From an uncultured bacterium (GTDB lineage: Bacteria > Cyanobacteriota > Vampirovibrionia > Gastranaerophilales > Gastranaerophilaceae): a stretch of DNA of 64,000 nt. Position 1 is the first letter of the stretch. Each line of letters starts with the position of its first letter. A program made the position numbers and the translations under genes. Shown piece after piece: positions 18,040 to 27,662 of this stretch. Under the pieces are notes generated by a model. That model was not told the origin of the DNA and made no database searches. It worked only from the letters and a program-made list of their open reading frames with translations. Location of the stretch: assembly GCA_905216055.1 (NCBI GenBank), contig CAJMSH010000002.1, forward strand, positions 62,001 to 126,000. Direction: 5' to 3'.

Positions 18040-18290
18040 TTTATGTAACAAAAATGTAACAAATAAAACAAATTAGGAAATTTTCATAACACAAAATACT
18101 TTATATAAATGTAAGGGAAATTTAAAATTTCAATCGGGAAAAACAATAATCGGATATTAAAAAAGTCATAATCCAATTCTTAAATGTGTAAGAATAAAAG
18201 ATTAAAGAAAAAGTTTATATTTTATACTCTCTCTCTTAATATCCTCGTGTTTATTTAATGTTGCCTAATCTCAGGCAACTTTTTTTTTGC
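18040..18290 (+). ncRNA. Candidate small RNA ending at an orphan terminator
   Basis: This 367-nt gap between pilT and the 18368 gene holds no convincing ORF on the plus strand. It does hold a strong plus-strand terminator (GTTGCCT / AGGCAAC stem, 18260-18279, then nine T's) although no plus-strand gene lies upstream for 6 kb. A TATATA box at 18102-18107 could start an RNA of roughly 175 nt. The hairpin's TTGCCT-N6-AGGCAA core recurs upstream of nifJ. The boundaries are a guess. Confidence 0.35.
18260..18288 (+). terminator. Orphan intrinsic terminator
   Basis: Seven-bp perfect stem with a 6-nt loop and T9. It has no protein gene before it in this orientation. Confidence 0.8.
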
Positions 18291-18367
18291 AAAATTTTTT
18301 TTGTTACAAAAATTTATACAAAATAAATTTCTAACAATTAATTATTAACAAAATATTTTATATAAAT

Positions 18368-19003
18368 ATGGTAGAAGGTATTGTAAATTTAACAAGAAAA
18401 GTCTTGCCAAGACTTACGGCAAATGCGAAAGAAAATATCGCAAATATTAATTCTATGCCTGAAATGATTTTGAATAAAATGGCACGTAATGGAGATAAAA
18501 GCATTCTCCACACAGATATGAACCAATGTACAGCTGCAATTATCAGAAAGAATGGTATAACCACAAGCTACACAGACGCTTTACATGGTTGTAATTCAGT
18601 TGGCGCAGTTATAAAATTGAAAAACGGAGAAAACTTATGTTTACTATCACACTATGTACCAACAAACATTGATGGTCAAGTTAACGCAGTAAAAAAACAA
18701 CTTGGCACATATTCAAGATACATTAATAAAGATTCAAAACCTAAAATATTTTTTAACATTAGAGGATTCGACAACAACGGCAAATTAGAAGCAGTACCAA
18801 ACAAAATTGTAGACAAAATTGTTGAACTATTTAATGAAAAATTTAAAAAAGGGGTTGATTACACAATAACCCCTTATGAAAACGGTAAACGTCCTGCATT
18901 CTTTTCATCTGCAAATATTTTTCAATTTTCACCAAACGATACAAATAAATTGAAAATCACAAATGTCGGAGAACAAGAAAAATTTATTGATTTAACAGTT
19001 TAA
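18368..19003 (+). CDS. Putative CheD/CNF1-fold deamidase-like protein
   Basis: I do not recognise this by family name. In its centre, T69-x5-C75-x19-H95 (YTDALHGCNS ... CLLSHYVP) has the order and approximate spacing of the catalytic Thr-Cys-His of CheD, and, more distantly, of the Gln-deamidating toxins CNF1 and BLF1. The rest fits a CheD-like beta-sandwich: a KIFFNIRG strand, a long helix (KIVDKIVELFNEKF) and YTITPYENG before a last strand. No signal peptide is seen. A similar layout occurs in the product of 34782-35642. CheD's chemotaxis partners are absent here. The motif reading is inference; the fold should be tested. Confidence 0.45.
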   Translation: MVEGIVNLTRKVLPRLTANAKENIANINSMPEMILNKMARNGDKSILHTDMNQCTAAIIRKNGITTSYTDALHGCNSVGAVIKLKNGENLCLLSHYVPTNIDGQVNAVKKQLGTYSRYINKDSKPKIFFNIRGFDNNGKLEAVPNKIVDKIVELFNEKFKKGVDYTITPYENGKRPAFFSSANIFQFSPNDTNKLKITNVGEQEKFIDLTV

Positions 19004-19935
19004 GCAGAAACAGCTTCTTTATGAGTTTCAAGATATTTAACTGCATAAACAGCCCCAACAGCTCCATCAGCAGCCGCAGTAATAACCTGTCTTAAAGGCG
19101 TTGTTCTAACATCACCTATTGCAAAAACACCCTCAACTGAAGTTGCCATAGTTTCATCTGTTACAATAAAACCTCTTGAATCCTGTTCTAACTGTCCATT
19201 AAACAATTCAACATTAGGAGCCATTCCGATATAAGGGAATACTCCATTAACTGCCAAATTTGAGATTTCTTTAGTTTTTACATTTTCTAATACCACAGTA
19301 TTTACAAGATTATCACCTTTAATTTCTTTTACAACAGAATCCCAGATAAATTCAACTTTTTCATTCTTAAAAGCACGTTCCTGAACAATTCTGTCTGCCC
19401 TCAACTCATTTCTTCTATGAATTACATAAACTTTATCAGCAAATTTTGTCAAATACATTGCCTCTTCAACAGCAGCATTTCCACCGCCAACAACAGCAAC
19501 AACTTTATTTCTATAAAATGCACCGTCACAAACAGCACAATAACTGACTCCTCTGCCAACAAATTCTTTTTCACCCGGAACACCTAATTTCATAGGTTGA
19601 GCACCGGTTGCAATAATTATAGTACCTGCCTTAAATTCATATTCATTAGTAATAATTGTTTTGTTTTTTAAATCAACACTTTGAATTTCCTGCATAGGGA
19701 ATTTTTGAACTCCGAATTTATCAGCATGTTCCTCAAATTTTTCCATCAAATCAAACCCGCCAACTACTTGAAAACCAGGGTAATTTTCCAATTCCAAATA
19801 ATTTGAAGGTTGCCCACCAAGCATATTTATATCAACAATGGCAGTAGAAACAGCTCCACGAGCAGCATATATAGCAGCAGATAAACCAGCCGGTCCGCCA
19901 CCAAGAATAATTGTATCAAAACTCAATTGCTTCAT
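19000..19935 (-). CDS. trxB: Thioredoxin-disulfide reductase
   Basis: FAD enzyme that passes NADPH electrons to thioredoxin. The N-terminal FAD-binding GGGPAGLSAAIYAARG, the redox disulfide CAVCDG (about 134-137), the NADPH site VVGGGNAAVEEA and the C-terminal FAD motif FAIGDVRTTPLRQ are all seen. Length 311 aa is normal. Its stop overlaps the convergent gene's stop by 4 nt. GAGGAT precedes the ATG. Confidence 0.96.
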   Translation of the reverse strand: MKQLSFDTIILGGGPAGLSAAIYAARGAVSTAIVDINMLGGQPSNYLELENYPGFQVVGGFDLMEKFEEHADKFGVQKFPMQEIQSVDLKNKTIITNEYEFKAGTIIIATGAQPMKLGVPGEKEFVGRGVSYCAVCDGAFYRNKVVAVVGGGNAAVEEAMYLTKFADKVYVIHRRNELRADRIVQERAFKNEKVEFIWDSVVKEIKGDNLVNTVVLENVKTKEISNLAVNGVFPYIGMAPNVELFNGQLEQDSRGFIVTDETMATSVEGVFAIGDVRTTPLRQVITAAADGAVGAVYAVKYLETHKEAVSA

Positions 19936-19944
19936 ATTTTATCC

Positions 19945-20445
19945 TCATTTTCCTGTAATACTTGTTCCTGAAATCTTTTCACCTTTTAACAAATAAATTG
20001 CCGTATCTTTTTTTATCAAAGAATTATCTTTAATTGAGAAAGTTTCAAGAGTTAAATAATTTACACCTGTAAAGGTATTTCCAATAAGTTTTAAATCAAC
20101 TGTATCCGTCAATTTTTTATTACCGTCATAAGATCCAGTTTTAGTAAATCTTATTACATTTCCCTCAACATAATCCAGTTTAACAGTAGCACTCGCTCCT
20201 GTAAACGGGTTGTTTAGATTTATGACGTCACCACTTCTTGATAAGTTCCAAAAATCAACTGCCTGAGGTTTAAAATTAACACTACCTGTTTGCTTGGAAA
20301 TTTTTGCAACAACACGCCAATTCCCATAAAATGAATCAGGAACAGAACCTATCAATGATACACCTGCTTTTAGAGTTTGAGCTGAAACAGAAACTCCAAT
20401 AAGCATAATAAATGTTACTAAAATTTTTTTTAACATATTTATCAT
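19945..20445 (-). CDS. Exported protein, possibly lipocalin-like
   Basis: A signal peptide is seen (about 4-22, ends VSA|Q). The mature part has about 140 residues of alternating hydrophobic/polar strands (WRVVAKISKQTG, ATVKLDYVEGNVIRF, VDLKLIGNTFTG), which fits a small beta-barrel or sandwich; I cannot name it. It stops 9 nt before trxB starts on the same strand, so the two may be co-transcribed. Either of two ATGs (20445 or 20436) may be used; neither has a clear ribosome site. Confidence 0.6.
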   Translation of the reverse strand: MINMLKKILVTFIMLIGVSVSAQTLKAGVSLIGSVPDSFYGNWRVVAKISKQTGSVNFKPQAVDFWNLSRSGDVINLNNPFTGASATVKLDYVEGNVIRFTKTGSYDGNKKLTDTVDLKLIGNTFTGVNYLTLETFSIKDNSLIKKDTAIYLLKGEKISGTSITGK

Positions 20446-20486
20446 TTAATTATTTTACTACACTTTTCAAGATAAAAAAATGAAAA

Positions 20487-21875
20487 CTATACTGTTGCCA
20501 TTTTTTCTTTTAGATTTTGAGCAGAATCTTCATAACCAACTCTACCCATCAAAGCATAAGTATAATTTTTAGCCTGTTCAACACCCGGTTGATTAAACGT
20601 ATCAATATTATATAATTCACCTGCAATAGCAGTTTGAACCTCTAGCATATATAAAAGCTGAGCAACATTGTAACCGTCAACTTTTTCAAGCGTAATTGTA
20701 ACAGTCGGTCTATTATAATCAGCAAGAGCTACTCTTGTAGAATCAGCCTCAGCATTAATCAATTGATTAATAGTTTTCCCGCCAAGATAGCCAATTCCGG
20801 TATATTCAAAAATATTTGGAATTTCAAGAGTATTATCAAACTGTGCAACTCTTATAAAATTAATAATTTTATCATTTGGACCTTCGTTATAAAGCTGAAT
20901 TTGAGAATGCTGATCAGTTGCCCCCAAAGCCTTAATCGGAGTAGGTCCGACATGAACATCATTTCCGTTTTTGTCTTTATTTTTGCCTAATGATTCTGCC
21001 CATAATTGAGCATACCAATCAGAAACATATTTTAATCTGCTTGAATAAGGCATCATAACAGACAAATTCTTACCTTTTTTAGTATCCATAAGATAATGAA
21101 TTAAAGCATTTTGAGCAGCAATATTTTCAAAAATATCAGTATTTTTCAAAGCCAAATCCATATCCTTAATACCGTTCATAATTTCATCAACATCAAGTCC
21201 GACAAGAGCAAAAGGCAAAAGTCCAACAGCAGAAAATACAGAAAATCTTCCGCCAACATCATCAGGAACAACAAAGGTTTTATACCCTTCTTGTTCGGAA
21301 ATTTGTCTTAGTATACCTGTTTTTTTATCTGTTGTAGAAACAATATTATATCTGTATTCGTCACCTAACTCTTTTTCTAATATATTTTTAACTATCATAA
21401 ATTGAGACATAGTTTCAGCAGTGGAACCTGATTTTGTAATTACATTAACCAAAGTCTTTTTCAAATCCAAAACATTCAAAAGACCAGTAATTGTATCAGG
21501 GTCAATATTATCGAGAAAGAATATTTTAGGCAAACCGTTTCTTTGTTCATCAGAGAGCAAATTCCAATAAGGTTTTAAAAGAGCTTCAGTAACAGCAAGA
21601 CCGCCTAACGCAGAACCGCCGATTCCAAGTACCAAAATATTATCAAAACGACCTTGCACCATAGCGGCATATTCTTTGACATACCAAACAGTTTCTTCGC
21701 TATACCCCAAGTTCATCCACTGAAGCCACTGTCCTGGCTTATCCTTTCGCTTATTCAAATCGGCAATAATATGAGTAATGGTATCCTTATATTTTGAAAA
21801 CTCTTCTTTTAGATTTAAGCCATTTTCATGCCCTATAACCATTTCATCGGAATACCTGTAATCTAGTGTAATCAT
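20487..21875 (-). CDS. pgi: Glucose-6-phosphate isomerase
   Basis: Interconverts glucose-6-P and fructose-6-P, linking glycolysis to the glmS product. The 462-aa protein is of the shorter bacterial type. Sugar-phosphate-binding SIS features include LGIGGSALGGL, ITKSGSTAETM and the PGI signature GGRFSVFSAVGLLPFAL. GAGAGGGG lies 6 nt before the ATG. It is isolated from other glycolytic genes here. Confidence 0.96.
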   Translation of the reverse strand: MITLDYRYSDEMVIGHENGLNLKEEFSKYKDTITHIIADLNKRKDKPGQWLQWMNLGYSEETVWYVKEYAAMVQGRFDNILVLGIGGSALGGLAVTEALLKPYWNLLSDEQRNGLPKIFFLDNIDPDTITGLLNVLDLKKTLVNVITKSGSTAETMSQFMIVKNILEKELGDEYRYNIVSTTDKKTGILRQISEQEGYKTFVVPDDVGGRFSVFSAVGLLPFALVGLDVDEIMNGIKDMDLALKNTDIFENIAAQNALIHYLMDTKKGKNLSVMMPYSSRLKYVSDWYAQLWAESLGKNKDKNGNDVHVGPTPIKALGATDQHSQIQLYNEGPNDKIINFIRVAQFDNTLEIPNIFEYTGIGYLGGKTINQLINAEADSTRVALADYNRPTVTITLEKVDGYNVAQLLYMLEVQTAIAGELYNIDTFNQPGVEQAKNYTYALMGRVGYEDSAQNLKEKMATV

Positions 21876-22039
21876 ATTATACCCCTCTCAAAATAACCTT
21901 TCTCTCATAATAAGTAGATCTTATACACTTATTATACGTGCTGAAGGTTTTAATACAAGGTACAACAGAATATTTTAATATTTATTTACCAAGATTATTT
22001 ATATCTTAAATTAATTCCAACAAAACTTTTGAACACAAA

Positions 22040-23593
22040 CTAAACTTCAACTTTTGATTTTGGTTGTCTTTGAGCTTTTATCTTTTCTTCCAAGCGTTTT
22101 TGCTTATATCCATAACCTGCATATATTGCAAAACCCATTAGCAACCATAGTGGGAAATATAATGAAGATGTTGTTAAAAATTTCATTGAATAAACCATTA
22201 ATCCACCACAAGTAATAATTCCTAAAATAGGGAATACAGGTGAAAATGGAACTTTAAACGGACGTGGTCTATCAGGATCTGTTTTTCTTAAAATCAAAAC
22301 CGCAATACAAATTATAATAAATGAAGTAAATGTTCCAAAGTTACAAAGCTCAGCAGATATATTCAAATCCATAAACAAAGCACAGACAATTACAACAATA
22401 CCTGAAATCCACGTAAGGACATGAGGTGTCCTATATTTTTTATGAATTAATCTCAAAGATTTAGGCAAAAATCTGTCTCTGCTCATTGCATACAAAATTC
22501 TTGTAGTTCCTAACTGATAAATCAAAAGAACAGAAGTCAAAGCACATAAAGCTCCGATTGAAATCAATCCTGCAAACCAATCCATACCGATAGTGCGCAT
22601 AGCATGTGCAATAGGAGCCTGAACATCAATATGACCTAAAGGAACATTTCCTGTCAAAACTAATGCTACACAAACATACAATATAGTACAAATAATAAGT
22701 GTACCAAGAATTGCGATAGGTAAATCTCTTTGCGGATTTTCAGTTTCTTCTGCCGTAGTCGAAATTGCATCAAATCCAATATATGCAAAGAATATTAAAA
22801 ATGCGCCCATAAATACGCCTTCAAAACCGTTCGGTGCAAAAGGAACCCAGTTTTCAGGTTTTACATAAAAAGCACCAACAACAATGAATGAAAGTATCAT
22901 GAACATATTTACACCAACCATAATACTTGCAAACCTTGTTGATTCTTTAACGCCTTTAATCAAAAGAATTGTAAGTAAAAGCACAATTACCATAGCAGGC
23001 ACATTTATTGCAACAGGAATTTTATCAAATAAAAACGGCATCTGAGTATGCGGATCAAGCCCAAATTTATCGCAATAAGCAAGCATATAACGATAATCAG
23101 TTCTTAACCACAAAGGATAATTTACGACAAAATCAGGTAATATATGCTTGAATCCTTTTAGGAATTGAACAAAATACCCAGTCCAAGCACAAGCAACAGT
23201 AATATTACCGATTGCATACTCAAGCATTAAAATCCAACCGACCATCCAAGCCATAAATTCACCCATTGTAGCGTAAGTATAAGTATAAGCACTACCTGCA
23301 ACAGGAATCATTGCCGCAATTTCTGAATAACATAATGCTGAAAAAACACACGCAACAGCAGCCATTACCATAGAAATTATAATAGCAGGTCCCGCACCAA
23401 CACTCTCAGGTCCGCCCTGAATTGCAGTACCTATTATTGTAAAAATACCGGTTCCAACAACAGCGCCTATACCTAAAACAATTAGGTCAAACACATTTAA
23501 AGTCTTTTTTAATTCTGACTTTTTACTTACAGCTATTAATTCATCGGGGCTTTTCTTTTTAAAAGCATTTAATAATATATTTTTCAATTCCAT
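22040..23593 (-). CDS. APC-family amino acid permease (cationic amino acid type), copy 2
   Basis: Inner-membrane amino acid transporter with 12-14 hydrophobic helices. The substrate-site motif of helix 1 is GIGAVVGTGIF, and the LLIYQLGTTRILYAMSRDR segment is typical of the YhdG/CAT-like group. 517 aa. It shares its first base with the stop of the upstream paralogue (TAATG), so it is translated from the same mRNA. The two copies are alike through most of their length. The exact amino acid is unknown. Confidence 0.9.
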   Translation of the reverse strand: MELKNILLNAFKKKSPDELIAVSKKSELKKTLNVFDLIVLGIGAVVGTGIFTIIGTAIQGGPESVGAGPAIIISMVMAAVACVFSALCYSEIAAMIPVAGSAYTYTYATMGEFMAWMVGWILMLEYAIGNITVACAWTGYFVQFLKGFKHILPDFVVNYPLWLRTDYRYMLAYCDKFGLDPHTQMPFLFDKIPVAINVPAMVIVLLLTILLIKGVKESTRFASIMVGVNMFMILSFIVVGAFYVKPENWVPFAPNGFEGVFMGAFLIFFAYIGFDAISTTAEETENPQRDLPIAILGTLIICTILYVCVALVLTGNVPLGHIDVQAPIAHAMRTIGMDWFAGLISIGALCALTSVLLIYQLGTTRILYAMSRDRFLPKSLRLIHKKYRTPHVLTWISGIVVIVCALFMDLNISAELCNFGTFTSFIIICIAVLILRKTDPDRPRPFKVPFSPVFPILGIITCGGLMVYSMKFLTTSSLYFPLWLLMGFAIYAGYGYKQKRLEEKIKAQRQPKSKVEV

Positions 23594-25185
23594 TATTTCA
23601 TCATTTCTTGTTTTTTGAGTTCTACTTTTTGATTATGAATTCTGTTTTCATTTTGTCTGTTTCTGACAAAACCGTACAACAAATAAATAATTGCGCCTAC
23701 ACCTAACCAAACAGGGAAAAGTAAAGCTGAACCTGAAGGCTGCATTGATTTATAAATCATTAAACCACCGCAAATGATTATACCTAAAGCCGGAGTAACA
23801 GGAGAAAACGGAACCTTGAAAGGACGAGGTCTGTCAGGATCTGTTTTTCTCAAAATCAATACCGCAACGCACACAATTATAAATGAAGTAAATGTTCCGT
23901 AATTGCAAAGTTCAGCAGCGACATCAAGATTTAAAGTTAAAATTCCAACAACAGCTAAAATTCCGACAGTCCAAGTCAAAAGCGCTGGAGTATGGAATTT
24001 TGGATGTAATTTTTGAAATCTTTGAGAAATAAAATGATCTCTGCTCATTGCATATAAAATTCTTGTAGCAGCCATCTCTAATACTAACAATACAGATGTT
24101 AAACCGGCTAAAGAACCGATTGAAATCAATCCTGCTGCCCAATTCATGTTAAACAAAGACATACAATAAGCCATCGGGGCCTTCAAAAATCCCATAGGAA
24201 CTGAAACACTTGTATCTTGTAACCCTGTCAATACTAAAGCTACAAGAACATATACAATAGTTGTAATTATTAAAGAACCAATAATACCTATCGGCAAATC
24301 TTTCTGAGGATTTTTACATTCTTCAGCCGCAGTTGCAAGAGCATCAAATCCGATATATGCAAAAAAGATTAAAAACGCACCTGCAAAAATTCCGGCTCCA
24401 CCATGAGGGGCAAACGGAGTCCAGTTTTCAGGTTTTACAAAAAAAGCACCTGCAACAACAAACAAAGCAATAACCGCAAGTTTTATAAATACCATTACCC
24501 CTGCCATTTTTGTAGAATCCTTAGTTCCTTTAACCAAAATCATGGTAGTAAGAAGAACAATTACAATCGCAGGTAAATTTATACATATAGGTAAACCAAA
24601 TAAAGTCGGTACATGAACAGATGCGTCTTCAGCAGCAATTTTTGCAGCACTGAAAGCATCATTAACAAGCCAAACCGGCGGATGAGCAAGCCAAGCAGGC
24701 AAAACCTTTTCAAAACCGCTTAAGAATTGAACAAAATGGTTAGACCAAGCACAAGCAACCGCAATAAATCCAATTGCATATTCTAGCATCAAAACCCATC
24801 CAACCATCCAAGCAGCAAATTCACCCAATGTTGCAAATGTATAAGTATAAGCACCACCTGCAACAGGTATCATTGTTGCAAATTCCGAATAACATAATGC
24901 TGAAAAAATACAAGCAATAGCCGCAATTATCATTGAAACAACAAGAGCAGGACCTGCACCTTGAGAAGATCCGTCAGCACTTCCTGCAGCGGCAATTCCG
25001 ACAACTGCAAAAATTCCAGATCCGATAATTGCACCTACACCTAAAATAATTAAATCAAAAACTCCAAGAGTTTTTTCCAATCCTTCAGATTTTGCTTCAG
25101 CAAGCATTTCATCAGGATTTTTAATTCTTGTGATAGTCTTTAAAAAATTGCGAGTAAATGTCGCACGGTGAAATTTTTCAGCCAT
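23593..25185 (-). CDS. APC-family amino acid permease (cationic amino acid type), copy 1
   Basis: A paralogue of the following gene, 530 aa, with helix-1 motif GVGAIIGSGIF and the same RILYAMSRDHF block. The main difference is an insertion (AAAGSADGSSQGAGP) after helix 1. It begins 17 nt after glyQ ends, so glyQ-permease-permease may form one operon. Tandem duplication is the simplest origin. Confidence 0.9.
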   Translation of the reverse strand: MAEKFHRATFTRNFLKTITRIKNPDEMLAEAKSEGLEKTLGVFDLIILGVGAIIGSGIFAVVGIAAAGSADGSSQGAGPALVVSMIIAAIACIFSALCYSEFATMIPVAGGAYTYTFATLGEFAAWMVGWVLMLEYAIGFIAVACAWSNHFVQFLSGFEKVLPAWLAHPPVWLVNDAFSAAKIAAEDASVHVPTLFGLPICINLPAIVIVLLTTMILVKGTKDSTKMAGVMVFIKLAVIALFVVAGAFFVKPENWTPFAPHGGAGIFAGAFLIFFAYIGFDALATAAEECKNPQKDLPIGIIGSLIITTIVYVLVALVLTGLQDTSVSVPMGFLKAPMAYCMSLFNMNWAAGLISIGSLAGLTSVLLVLEMAATRILYAMSRDHFISQRFQKLHPKFHTPALLTWTVGILAVVGILTLNLDVAAELCNYGTFTSFIIVCVAVLILRKTDPDRPRPFKVPFSPVTPALGIIICGGLMIYKSMQPSGSALLFPVWLGVGAIIYLLYGFVRNRQNENRIHNQKVELKKQEMMK

Positions 25186-25202
25186 TTATTATCCTTATAT
25201 TA

Positions 25203-26075
25203 TTATTTACAAAGAGGAAATCCCATTTCTTCTCTTTGAGCTACGTATAATCTTGCAACTGCAGAAGCCATTGTTCTGACTCTGTTGATGAAATTAATTC
25301 TTTCATCTTTACTGATTACCCCTCTTGCATCCAAAAGATTGAATGTATGAGAACATTTTAAAACGTAATCGTAAGCAGGCAAAACAAGCTTTGCATTAAT
25401 ACAATTATCAACTTCTTTCTGATACAAATCAAACATTGTGAATAATGCTTTTGCATCACTAACTTCAAAATTATATTTTGATTGTTCTATTTCATTTTGC
25501 AAGAAAATTTCGCCATATTTCAGCGTATCATTCCACATAATATCATATACGGATTCTTTATTTTGCAAATACATTGCAATTCTTTCCAAACCGTAAGTTA
25601 ATTCCAAAGCGACAGGTTTAACTTCAACACCGCCTACTTGTTGGAAATAAGTAAACTGAGTAATTTCCATACCATCAAGCCAAACTTCCCAGCCAACACC
25701 GGCAGCGCCTAATGTCGGAGATTCCCAGTTATCTTCTACAAATCTGACATCATGCTCTTTTAAATCAATCCCCATAGCTTCCAAACTTTTCAAATAAAGT
25801 TCTTGAGCATTATCAGGAGATGGTTTCAAGATAACCTGAAACTGATAATAATGACCAAGTCTGTTTGGATTTTCGCCATATCTTGCATCAGTCGGGCGTC
25901 TGCAAGGTTCAATCATTGCAGTATTCCAAGGTTCAGGGCCTAATGAACGCAAAAAAGTTGCAGGGTTCATTGTAGAAGCACCTTTTTCAATATCATAAGG
26001 TTGTTGAATTATACAACCGTAATCCGACCAAAATTTTTGTAAATTAAAAACGAGTTCTTGAAAGTTCAAAGCCAT
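25203..26075 (-). CDS. glyQ: Glycyl-tRNA synthetase alpha subunit
   Basis: Catalytic subunit of the two-subunit bacterial enzyme. The N-terminus after MALNFQELV is typical, with FWSDYGCIIQQPYDIEKGAS, then RRPTDARYGENPNRLGHYYQ (class II motif 2 region) and ELTYGLERI. I start at ATG 26075 (290 aa); fourteen further in-frame codons upstream lie outside the conserved family N-terminus. The beta subunit gene (glyS), often next to it, is not in this window. Confidence 0.95.
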   Translation of the reverse strand: MALNFQELVFNLQKFWSDYGCIIQQPYDIEKGASTMNPATFLRSLGPEPWNTAMIEPCRRPTDARYGENPNRLGHYYQFQVILKPSPDNAQELYLKSLEAMGIDLKEHDVRFVEDNWESPTLGAAGVGWEVWLDGMEITQFTYFQQVGGVEVKPVALELTYGLERIAMYLQNKESVYDIMWNDTLKYGEIFLQNEIEQSKYNFEVSDAKALFTMFDLYQKEVDNCINAKLVLPAYDYVLKCSHTFNLLDARGVISKDERINFINRVRTMASAVARLYVAQREEMGFPLCK

Positions 26076-26175
26076 AAATTTTAAATTCCATATATTGTAT
26101 ATTTTACACTTAATCAATTACAAAAAAACTTTTGCTTGTCTATGCTAAGACGAACATAGCAAAATTGCAAATTTT

Positions 26176-26193
26176 ATGTTAAAAATGTAACAT
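26176..26193 (+). promoter_or_regulatory. Perfect inverted repeat upstream of the P-loop kinase gene
   Basis: ATGTTA-N6-TAACAT, 18 nt before the start codon; an operator-sized palindrome. Related half-site runs occur upstream of pilT and mtaB. Function not known. Confidence 0.3.
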
Positions 26194-26210
26194 AAGAAAA
26201 GGAGAATTTT

Positions 26211-26729
26211 ATGGCAGACAAAATTATTATATTTTCAGGGAAACAATATTCCGGTAAAGATACTGTTGCAAAAATAATGTTATCCCAAATGCCTGAATAC
26301 AGAAGATGTGCAATGGGAGATATTATAAAATTAACCTATGGGAAACAAAAAGGTTTAACTTATGAAGAAATAGAAAAAAACAAACCGCTTTACAGACAAG
26401 ATTTAATAAATTTAGGTAACTGGGGAAGAGCACAGGATCCTGATTATTGGCTAAAAAAAATCATAGAACAAGACGGAAATATTATGGTAACAGATGTAAG
26501 AGTTCCGCATGAATACGAAGTATTTAAAAATGCAGGTGCAATTACAATAAGAGTTGAAGCAACAACAGAAACAAGAGCTTCAAGAGGAACTTTAGTCGGA
26601 GAAACCGATATTACAGAAACAGGACTTGATAACATAAAAGATTGGGATTTCGTAATTGAAAATAATTCAGATTATGAAACTTTAAAAAACAAAGTTGATG
26701 AAATTATAAAAAAAATAAAAGAGGATTAA
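26211..26729 (+). CDS. P-loop kinase similar to animal-type phosphomevalonate kinase
   Basis: Small (172 aa) P-loop kinase. Walker A is GKQYSGKDTV (about 10-19). The order of motifs follows the animal-type phosphomevalonate kinase family: a 'LGNWGRAQDPDYW' block (human enzyme has WGEEKRQADPGFF), VTDVRVPHEYEVFKNAG (VSDTRRVSDIQWF), a RASRG segment, and ETGLDN...DFVIENN (CGLDNFGDFDWVIENH). This similarity is recalled from the family, not searched. The gene could equally be a nucleotide kinase of the same superfamily. An AAGGAG ribosome site lies before the ATG. Confidence 0.6.
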   Translation: MADKIIIFSGKQYSGKDTVAKIMLSQMPEYRRCAMGDIIKLTYGKQKGLTYEEIEKNKPLYRQDLINLGNWGRAQDPDYWLKKIIEQDGNIMVTDVRVPHEYEVFKNAGAITIRVEATTETRASRGTLVGETDITETGLDNIKDWDFVIENNSDYETLKNKVDEIIKKIKED

Positions 26730-26750
26730 ATCACAATCCTCTTTTGTTTT
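26717..26750 (+). terminator. Terminator after the P-loop kinase
   Basis: Stem AAAAGAGGATT / AATCCTCTTTT with a 7-nt loop, then T-rich DNA. It overlaps the gene's end. Confidence 0.75.
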
Positions 26751-26772
26751 TAATAAGAAAATACTAATAATT

Positions 26773-27468
26773 TTATACCATGCCTTCTTTAACAGCTTTT
26801 ACTGCAGCTTGGACTCTGTCATTTACGCACATCTTTTGCAAAATTGAACAAACATGTGCTTTTGCGGTATGAACACTAACAATTAATTCTTTAGCGATTT
26901 CTGTATTACTTTTACCTGATACAAGGTGTTTCAAAACCTCATATTCTCTTTCTGTCAGAGGCACACGACCTTCATTATTTGATTTGTTAGGTAAAATTCC
27001 GATATTTTCAACTTTTGGCAATGAATTAAGTGTCATTTGTGCAACCATTGGATCAATCCAACATACACCGATTGAAACATCTCTTACGACATCTGCAAGC
27101 TTGTTCGGATCAATATCTTTCAAACAATAAGCACTTGCACCTGAAGTTAAAGCCGCAATTACTTCTTCACATCTGTCATGGGAAGTCAAAGCAATAATTT
27201 TTGAATCAAAATTCATTTCCTTACATTTAAGCATAGCCTCAATACCGTTCATACCGGGCAGACCCAAGTCCATTAGAATAACATCAGGTTTATGCCTTTC
27301 GATAAGTTTTAATCCCTCAACAGCATCTTCTGCTTCTGCAACAACGTTAATATCGTCATTAGCATTTAATGCACACCTTAAACCGACTCTTGTTAATTTG
27401 AAATCCTCCACAATAATCACACTAATAGGTTTTGTTTTTGTTTCTGCCGCATTTTGAGTCATGTTCAT
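26773..27468 (-). CDS. NarL/FixJ-type response regulator
   Basis: DNA-binding regulator controlled by phosphorylation. The receiver domain spans about 15-130 with acidic pair E21-D22, phospho-acceptor D67 (VILMDLGLPG) and conserved T/K positions (ALTSHD; CLKDID). The C-terminal LuxR-type helix-turn-helix covers about 165-231 (LTEREYEVLKHLVSG, then NTEIAKELIVSVHTAKAHV). No histidine kinase is adjacent, so it is an orphan here. Family members bind palindromic operators; its targets are unknown. Confidence 0.92.
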   Translation of the reverse strand: MNMTQNAAETKTKPISVIIVEDFKLTRVGLRCALNANDDINVVAEAEDAVEGLKLIERHKPDVILMDLGLPGMNGIEAMLKCKEMNFDSKIIALTSHDRCEEVIAALTSGASAYCLKDIDPNKLADVVRDVSIGVCWIDPMVAQMTLNSLPKVENIGILPNKSNNEGRVPLTEREYEVLKHLVSGKSNTEIAKELIVSVHTAKAHVCSILQKMCVNDRVQAAVKAVKEGMV

Positions 27469-27621
27469 TTACCCCACTTTCATAAATTGCTTTTGTATAT
27501 ACTTTATATATTATCTACAAGATTATTAAATGATATCTTTTAGAATTAATCCATTACCCATGTGGCTTATATTATTGTAAAATATACAATTATTATTCAA
27601 ATTATAAATTATTTTTTAGCA

Positions 27622-27630
27622 TGTTATAAT
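27622..27630 (+). promoter_or_regulatory. Extended -10 of the GH13-like gene
   Basis: TGT-TATAAT (hexamer 27625-27630), followed by an AAGGGAG ribosome site and the ATG at 27663. The -35 is not clear. Confidence 0.5.
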
Positions 27631-27662
27631 ATTTTTACTATCAGTTAAGGGAGTGTAAAAAC

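Noticed and set aside
18040..18060. Cyanobacterial NtcA-type site (GTA-N8-TAC)
   Set aside because: The repeated ATGTAACA words are direct, not the palindrome required.
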